NCBI GenBank assembly: GCA_963971305.1
Contig: CAXARO010001039.1
Span: 1 to 64,000, forward strand
Length of the DNA stretch: 64,000 nucleotides
DNA from: Arcuatula senhousia
Lineage: Eukaryota > Mollusca > Bivalvia > Mytilida > Mytilidae
Direction of reading: 5' to 3'
Positions within the stretch are counted from its first letter, which is position 1, and every line of letters begins with the position of its first letter. The position numbers and the translations under genes are program-made. Under the pieces are notes generated by a model. It ran no database searches. It was given only the letters and a program-made list of their open reading frames with translations, and was not told the DNA's origin. Below, piece by piece: positions 57,561 to 64,000 of this stretch.

Positions 57561-58454
57561 AGTGTCTGTCTCAGTCTGGAAGTATGGCATTAGTGAGATT
57601 GAGGGATACACAAAGTTAGTATATAACACGTTTGAATGACACACACTACTATTTAAAAAGAAACTATTTAGAGTTTGCTACAATTTATTCTAATGGTACG
57701 AAAGTCATTAATGTTAAAAATATTACTGGTTGAGATTTTTTTAAAAATAACAAACACGGTGTCCACAAATGGATGGTAGCTAAATTCATTATGTCAGAAT
57801 ATGGAATCACCAAATGCAAATACAAATGCTTGCTGCATGTTCAGACACGTGATCCTTCTATTTTCTTAATATTGATAAGACGTCTGTGCTACAAAAGTCT
57901 TCCCACTTTTAATACTTGGATTATAATTAAGTGCAGTCTTTTTAAAATCTTGGAAGAGTGGCTTCTATCCATGGATTCCTATACGATATCATTTCGCCTC
58001 TTTTCTTTTTTAACCAATGAATATATATGGCAGGTGAATGACATAGCTTGGCGTTGTAGTCGCATACGGACTGTAATGAAAAGGGAAAAAAACATAATTT
58101 TCACAGTAGGCAGTATGAATATTTGCAAACGCTCCTATTTTATAGTGTAAAAGCTGTGATTACATAACAAACATATAATACAATCACATATTTTGGTTTC
58201 AAATAAATGTACAAATTTCTTCCTCATATTAAATATAGGATAATTTTTATGCTTTCTGTGACAGAAACATTCCCAGACGACGTTGACATCGTATAATAAT
58301 ATTTTTTTTATTATAATAATCTGTGTCAAGTTGGAGTACTTTACATCTTTCACATTAAAATTAAAACATTTTTTATAATAACCAACTAAGAAGATTATAA
58401 GTCTTTCCAAAATATAAAGAGATTTTACATTTTCAAATTAACATTTCCTTCTCT
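57561..58454. other. Interior of the 7.7-kb element, no gene supported
   Basis: A 125-codon frame at 57773-58150 shows no domain, signal peptide or conserved motif that I can recognise and is most likely chance. Confidence 0.4.
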
Positions 58455-58565
58455 TCGACAAGAGGCTCCCGAGAGCCTGACTAGCTCTCCTGACTTAAGT
58501 GTCTGAAGAATGGGCTATCTATTTGACATTGAAAGGATCACAAGTTTAATAAGGGGTCATCTGAC
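58455..58565 (+). repeat. Left end of the GGCTCC repeat
   Basis: CGACAAGAGGCTCCCGAGAG followed by AAGGGGTCATCTGACC. It joins directly to a LINE fragment at about 58570. Confidence 0.6.
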
Positions 58566-58569
58566 CACT

Positions 58570-58945
58570 TTCTTGAAATTGAACAAGGACGATACAAACA
58601 AATTCCTAGAGATCAACGTTTTCGTAATTATTGTAAAAATCAAAATAGTATTGATGATGAGCTCCACTTCTTTCTTCATTGTGACCATAACAAAATTTAT
58701 AGAAAAATTCTTTTTAAAGACTATGAAATAAACTTTGACCATTCTGAACAATATAATTTAACCAAAATATTATCCCCAACAAATTTTAGGCAAACTCAGA
58801 GTCTTGCCTCCTTTATAAAACAGTCATCAGAACTGAGGACAGGAGACTCAAAGACTTGATGCTGTCTTTTTTTGTTTATTGTCATATATGTATATAATTA
58901 TGTCACAAATCATTTAAATGTTGATTTCTTGACAAATAAAGATAA
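58570..58945 (+). pseudogene. LINE ORF2 C-terminal end
   Basis: The frame LEIEQGRYKQIPRDQRF, then NYCKNQNSIDDELHFFLHCD (Cys/His cluster) and SLASFIKQSSELRTGDSKT, ends at TGA 58857-58859. It is the zinc-binding C-terminus of a non-LTR retrotransposon ORF2, of a different family from that at 46.9-48.35 kb. A tail with GACAAATAAAGATAATATGG follows. 5'-truncated. Confidence 0.75.
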
Positions 58946-59660
58946 TATGGTTTAACCTATCAGGGCAATAGCTTAACTATTACCGTACAATTCTACTCTT
59001 TTATAATTGTCATATGCTGAAAAGCAAAGTAGTGGGATGACCATTTGTTGATTCCTTCTCTTTGCAGTGTGGTGCAATTTGGTCAGCTGGTCGGAATCCA
59101 GATTAATTTGTCCCAAATATAAAAAAAATACTTTCAAGTGTAAATAATTAAAGAAGAATCCGGACAGAATTATTATTTATCGTACCGAAGTTAATGTGTC
59201 ACAAATGAAATGACCAAAAACTGCTGGCACCGATGCCCCCCAATCCAAACTAATGTTACATGGTAACGAAACTAGAAAAAAATATATGCTTACCCGCAAG
59301 ATTGTTGTCAACAAGTGTTGTCAGACAAGACAGCATTGAATACAGGTACCCATGCACGCTTTTCTTGTGTGGTCAGAGTGGAAGACGGTCAACCAGCAGC
59401 TCGTGCTCCACGTGCTGCCACCCGGCCGATTACATATAACACGAGTTTTCAAAATATAGTGCAAAGTCTTCTCTAAACTATCAAACTCTTTGTATATTAG
59501 GAAATTAACGTTAAAGAGATCAAGAAAATTGTGTTTGTTGTTCTTAAATGACTTGATAAAATAGTGCGTAGAAATTCAACGAACTACATGTAGATCTATT
59601 ATTTACATTACACCATTAGTACTTCATCAATGTTTACAAACACGGAAGAGTGTTTTGAAA

Positions 59661-62037
59661 ATGGATGGATTTTGTAACCAATTATTCAGCACACAACATA
59701 TGAAGTCAAAAGGTAAGTAATATTATGAATTAACTTTTGATGCTGTCCTACTGATGCCAATACACGTCATTGTGAAACATAAATATAACTTTTCACTGGA
59801 CACCATATCCTTGTTATTTACAACCTTGACATCGGGTCAGTGTACTTTTAATTGGCACCTGTAACATGTTTCTGGGTGGTTTTTTTTGTGTTTGTGAAGT
59901 AATTGCAACAAGCAGATTATTTTAGGATAAAAAAGAAAATATAGCTTTTAATTCATAATTTCTCGAAAGTTCGTCTGATTTCCTTTTAAATTTTAAAAGG
60001 ATTTCACTGTGACTATGCAAAATTCAAAGTGAAAATGATGAAAAATTGCCAACGTACAGGTTACATTAGGGACAGACCATTTACCTTGAGAGGGGGCTCG
60101 ATTTCTGTTTTGGTCAGAAAATTTTGTTTCCGCAAATTTTTGTTTTCTTACCCTGAGCTGCCAAAATATTTTTTTCATTAAAAATTATTTTCAGAATATA
60201 TTTAGGAGAAAAACAAGCCCCCCTTTCAAGTTAAATGGTCGATCCCTTCCGTAAAAGGCGCTTGAGAAACAATAATTTTACTATGTCGCTTCTAACATAA
60301 TAGAGAAACAAGTAAGAAACAACAATCGATCAGTAAAAATCCCACCAAGCAAAACTCAACAATATAGAAACTCTTTATTCGTTCGCACCGCTATAGACTG
60401 GAACCATCTGGAAGACACCGTGGTGCAGACCAACAAAACAGAGGATTTTAAAACTCGCCTATGTTCGCGCGACTAGACCAGCGCAGACCATCCCCGTCAC
60501 ACAGTAGCCCTAAGGGAATTCTGTGACGTACCAATATAGATACAGATACAGATAAAATTACTAATATTATATTCTTTTCCGTTACCGAAAGACGCAGTCA
60601 CAGTTGTTGCTTTAAATGATTTTTACACCTTGACTAGAAAAATGATTTAAAATAAATTTCAGAAACTTTCTAACGATTTGAAATACGAAATATAGATGCT
60701 CCCGGCGATAATTCACTTGTTAATTATATCTAGAGTACAGATGACTTTGCTGAAGACACATACATGTAGATACATTGTAAGGAGATTCGGGCACCGTGCA
60801 GAACATCAATATTATTGAACGCATTCAAGACGAACTACGTTTGTGGAGTCAACTTTGTGCGCGACGTCATAATAATATTCGGCTTTTTCATGAATATTTA
60901 CTTATGTTTCTATGAAAATAATTTTAATAAAAACTTTATTCATCTTTGAACAGTGACCATTTCATAGTGCAACCATACAATAAACGACAAATAAGGACAT
61001 GAAACAAAAATATTTCTTGATATTTTGGTGCAAAAACTTTTAAAATCCATTTAGATATGACTTCAAAATATATATATTTTTTAATTTATTTAACATAGAA
61101 ATCAATAGAAAAAAAATAGGTGACCGAATACTTTTGCATATATCTGTAGAAAGACCCACTACAGCATTAAGCCTGTCGGTAAAAGTAAACTAAAGAGCGC
61201 TCAAAACATGGGGTATGTGCTCCAGGTGGTTGAATGATCTTGAATGGATTGAAGTGTAACTGTCAAAATGAAAGCCGGTGTCTTCAGGATGAAATGCGAA
61301 ATGAAAGTGCTCACCGTGTTGTGAAAATGTCAATACACGTTAAAGAACCCTGCTGCATATATCAATTAGAGAAGGACACGTAGGATCCTCTGGAGGAAGC
61401 TAAATTGCCCGATCCAACCCAAACGTCCTTTTTCATGTGGCTCGTGTCCCTAGTTCCTCCATTTCATCTAACACTCGTTATGTTTGCTTTCATCACCCTA
61501 TTTCATGTTCATCTTCCTGATATAGCCGAAATCGTTCTGCTTTTAGACGGCAAAGCAATAAATAACGAGCTGTTTACAAAATTTAGGTTAGAAAAAATGG
61601 TTTGATAATTATTTTCTTCTTAAATGTAAAATATGAAATTAAATAATTAAGTAAATACATAGAGAAAAAAATTAACGCATGAAATACTTAATCATTTATA
61701 ATTCTTAACTTTTTGAACAGTTTGAATTCGATTTTCATCTTTCGAACTCAAGATGTCACTGTTGGGGGCTGTCTTTTAAAATGAGCACCACAACAGGTAC
61801 ATGTCATGTGGTCGTCCCTAGCTTTACAGTTACTTCATTATATGCATTTAATACTATTAACTCTATTACATAAATCATTTTCAGTACATCATACATATAC
61901 AATAAGTTGATCATAATTCTCCGACTATCTAAAATTATCTGTATTTTATTTTTTCAGACCACTTAAGAAGTCGAAAGTCAAATAGGTCCAGCCCATCCAT
62001 CTGGATTTTAGAGACAGAGAAAAATGTGGATGTTTAA
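59661..62037 (+). CDS. Possible small two-exon gene
   Basis: Exon 1 (59661-59712) opens with AAAATGGATGG and ends AAAAG/GTAAGT, a consensus donor, phase 1. An acceptor TATTTTTTTTTCAG-like tract ends at 61957; exon 2 (61958-62037) continues in frame to TAA. The product would be about 43 residues, Lys/Arg/Ser-rich in exon 2 (HLRSRKSNRSS). AATAAA follows at about 62270. The 2.2-kb intron would contain a LINE fragment. No homology is recognised; splice signals and polyadenylation signal are the only support. Confidence 0.25.
60312..60560 (+). pseudogene. LINE ORF2 last codons and GATACA tail
   Basis: In frame VRNNNRSVKIPPSKTQQY, NSLFVRTAIDWNHLEDTVV and DFKTRLCSRD end at TAG 60474-60476. The FVRTAIDWNHL type of ending is common at the C-terminus of CR1/RTE-like reverse transcriptase proteins. 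The 3' end is a GATACAGATACAGATA microsatellite at about 60538-60556. Only the terminal 55 codons remain. Confidence 0.7.
61150..61400 (+). repeat. Probable dispersed molluscan repeat
   Basis: AAAGCCGGTGTCTTCAGGATG and CAATACACGTTAAAGAACCC are phrases I associate with a common molluscan repeat; no copy elsewhere in the window tests this. Confidence 0.3.
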
Positions 62038-62304
62038 AGAAACAAACAGCAATAACCAACATGAATGATTCTATCGATGGTCCGGAATATCTTTAAAAAA
62101 GGAAATATTATAAGAAGGACGAAGAAATTTGCCGACCTATGCAAAAATGCCACCTAGTTAATTTAGATTTGGATTAAAGAAACAGTTACTGTATTTTTGT
62201 GAACAATTTGTGTGTGAATCTGTACTACATAATTATATATTGTACAAGTTCAACAAGAGACTGAATTCAAAAATAAATTTATTGGCTTTATTTCATTGAC
62301 ATAT

Positions 62305-62560
62305 TTTTATACCCCACCCAACGAATTTGCGAATCGTATACTGTTTTCACTTGTCCGTCTGTCCGTGATCAATATTCCATAACAGTTTTCTCAGAAATTA
62401 ATAATTCAGGATTCAGGATACATTTGCAGGTCTGTCTGACTTTTTTCGGTAAATTATTTTCGTAACAGATTTTTCAGCAACTATTAGTAGTACGCTTTTG
62501 ATATTTGGTATGTAACTTGAATAGGTAGGGGTCCCATGTGGTGGGATAAGTTTTCAGGTC
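62305..62560 (+). repeat. Probable dispersed molluscan repeat
   Basis: TATTTTTATACCCCACCC, GCGAATCGTATACTGTTTTC and TGTCCGTCTGTCCGTGATC recall a frequent bivalve repeat of the form tatacccc...tccgtccgtc. Confidence 0.35.
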
Positions 62561-63214
62561 TGTGAATCATCTACTTCCTGTTTAACAAGCTGACTTGGAA
62601 AGACAACAACGCTGACTTGTGACTCCTTACTCAAAATAGACCGTAGGCACGTGGGGGGTATGTGATGACAGTGCTCACTAAGGGACTTCCATTGCAGTTG
62701 GAGCAATATCATCATCAGCATATGGCGGTTTTTTGTTTTTGTATTCGATTTGTTTGCAGAATATGCAATTGTCATTTAATATCATACTAGGATTTACTTC
62801 TCTTTTCTCTTGTTTTCAAGAAATTTCGTCAAACTTTCTTCAACACTACATCACTACGAGGAAATACTAGTATTAAATATCGTCAGAACAGACAATATCA
62901 ATGCAGTTTAACATTGAAGTATTAAAGAAACATTGACATGTCTATGTCAACGTGATTTTTCTCTGTTTGTTGTCATTTTTTGTTTTTTATCATTGGTCAA
63001 CACTGAACCTTGTTTGGTTTGTAAGCAGTGATCTAGTCAAGAACTGAAAATGTAAATTTCGTGCAATTGTCAAATTGCAGATAAAAAAATAATAAAACAA
63101 TGTGAGAGTGTTAAGTCTTACAAATAACAAATAACACAGAATCCAGCAAATATTTAAACACCTAACCGGAATGTAAGCCCCAAAATACATGTATGTAGTA
63201 TTATCATCTAGCAA

Positions 63215-63610
63215 ACCAGATCGGAAGGCTGGCAATCCGCATACGGACCCGAAAACCAAAATTAAATAAATAATACAGAATCCAGCTTACGCAAGGTCGG
63301 AATGCTAGCCCACGGACCTAAAAAACCAAAACCATGCAAATAACACAGAAACCGAATCAGGCATACTCCAGGTCAGACCTGAAAAACCTAAATCGCATAC
63401 GGACCTGAAAAACCAAAACATGCAAAAAATACAGAATCCAGCATACATCAGTTCGGAATGCTAGCATACGGACCTGAAAAACCAAAATCATGCAAATAAT
63501 ACAGAATCCAGCATACGCCAGGTCGGAATGCTAGCATACGGACATGAAAAACTGAAAGTTTACAAATAATACAGAATCCAGCATACAGCAGGTCGGAATG
63601 ATAGCATTTG
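63215..63610 (-). repeat. 70-bp tandem array, right (inverted)
   Basis: The reverse complement of the left array unit. CGGAATGCTAGCATACGGAC starts at 63454, 63524 and (variant) 63594, 70 bases apart; earlier units near 63225 and 63297 are disturbed by indels. Confidence 0.9.
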
Positions 63611-63807
63611 GATCTGGTGAGTAAAATAATAGAAGAAAATGCATAGTTTAAGCATTTAACTACTTTTGGTATGCTGAAATCATCAAAACGGAGTAGCGAA
63701 AAATTGAGAGTGCAAAATTTATAGCCATTGTGTCAATTTTAGCATACAAAGGCTAAAAATATGCAGTATTGATACATTTTTGCTTGATTGTTGTTCAAAC
63801 GTCCTTG

Positions 63808-63845
63808 ATGAGAATTTTAAAAATTAGATGAGAACGCATTATATA
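63808..63845 (-). repeat. Right 38-bp terminal inverted repeat
   Basis: Exact reverse complement of 56137-56174. Confidence 0.85.
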
Positions 63846-64000
63846 TAGATCTGCAGTAGCATTTGCATATTACCCCGGGTTTTTTTTGGGGGGGGGGTTG
63901 TAAAACGGTATCTACAATGATATTCTGAAGGTTCATGTAAACGTTTGCCTTTGATGTAGTATGTGTACAGCAAAATCTGAATATAAAATTATAAAATAAA

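Larger units (their letters stand above)
56137..63845. mobile_element. 7.7-kb TIR structure with subterminal inverted arrays
   Basis: The 38 bases at 56137-56174 (starting TATATAATGCGTTCTC) are the exact reverse complement of 63808-63845. Inside each end is an array of the same 70-bp unit, in opposite orientation (56471-56960 and about 63215-63610). No transposase, integrase or polymerase frame was seen within; contents are LINE fragments, a PLE-A tail, small repeats and perhaps one small gene. It looks like a large non-autonomous DNA transposon or fold-back element whose interior has collected insertions. No target-site duplication was identified. Confidence 0.65.

Noticed and set aside
57773..58150. 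125-codon frame as a gene
   Set aside because: No motif, biased AT-rich composition and no partner signals.

Overview
The window is eukaryotic, AT-rich and gene-poor, and almost certainly comes from a marine mussel (Mytilus or a close relative). The main reason is a family of about 350-bp repeats whose core (CTGATGAG...AGACGAAACGCGCGTC) I recognise as the abundant Mytilus dispersed repeat; here it reads as a self-cleaving hammerhead ribozyme (HHR). RNG-less TRIM-like single-exon genes, Penelope-like retroelement debris and typical molluscan MITEs agree with this. No tRNA, rRNA or prokaryotic feature was seen. The species assignment rests on memory of these repeats, not on a search.

Layout, left to right. 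0.5-1.7 kb: Penelope-like element (PLE) relic, subfamily A. 2.6-3.4 kb: tandem duplication around a retrozyme fragment. 4.8-5.4 kb: 587-bp MITE. 5.5 kb (-): first of three related terminal exons with a GIY-YIG-like domain. 7.5-9.0 kb: PLE subfamily B pseudogene. 9.8-11.4 kb: noncoding composite repeat. 12.1-12.6 kb: PLE-A. 12.8-13.4 kb: fold-back element made of 20-bp repeats. 14.8-15.4 kb: PLE-A. 19.0-20.0 kb: TIR element. 20.7-21.8 kb and 26.7-28.1 kb: two long copies of one molluscan repeat, the second with a 156-bp internal array. 22.0-22.7, 24.4-25.1 and 25.3-25.6 kb: hammerhead retrozyme arrays, the middle one touching the second GIY-YIG-like exon. 28.4-29.6 kb: longest PLE-A copy, with recognisable reverse transcriptase motifs. 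29.6-35.3 kb: mostly anonymous. 35.3-36.2 kb: three-unit retrozyme array. 41-43 kb: inverted repeats and a PLE-B fragment nested in another repeat. 45.1 kb (+): third GIY-YIG-like exon. 46.1 kb: relic of a TRIM gene. 46.9-48.35 kb (-): LINE ORF2 C-terminal part. 48.4-49.7 and 54.7-56.0 kb: diverged direct duplicates. 52.8-54.4 kb (-): the one intact-looking full-length gene, a B-box/coiled-coil/beta-propeller protein of 546 residues. 56.1-63.85 kb: a 7.7-kb structure with perfect 38-bp terminal inverted repeats and subterminal inverted arrays of a 70-bp unit, carrying LINE fragments and a possible small two-exon gene.

The genes do not form an operon or pathway. The host-gene content is one TRIM-like gene plus a broken relative and three scattered terminal exons of an unrecognised family; nearly everything else is mobile DNA of several ages, often nested. 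The most interesting items are the hammerhead retrozymes with compensatory stem changes, the GIY-YIG-like exon family with the GYVYVI strand at its C-terminal end, and the 7.7-kb inverted-array element.
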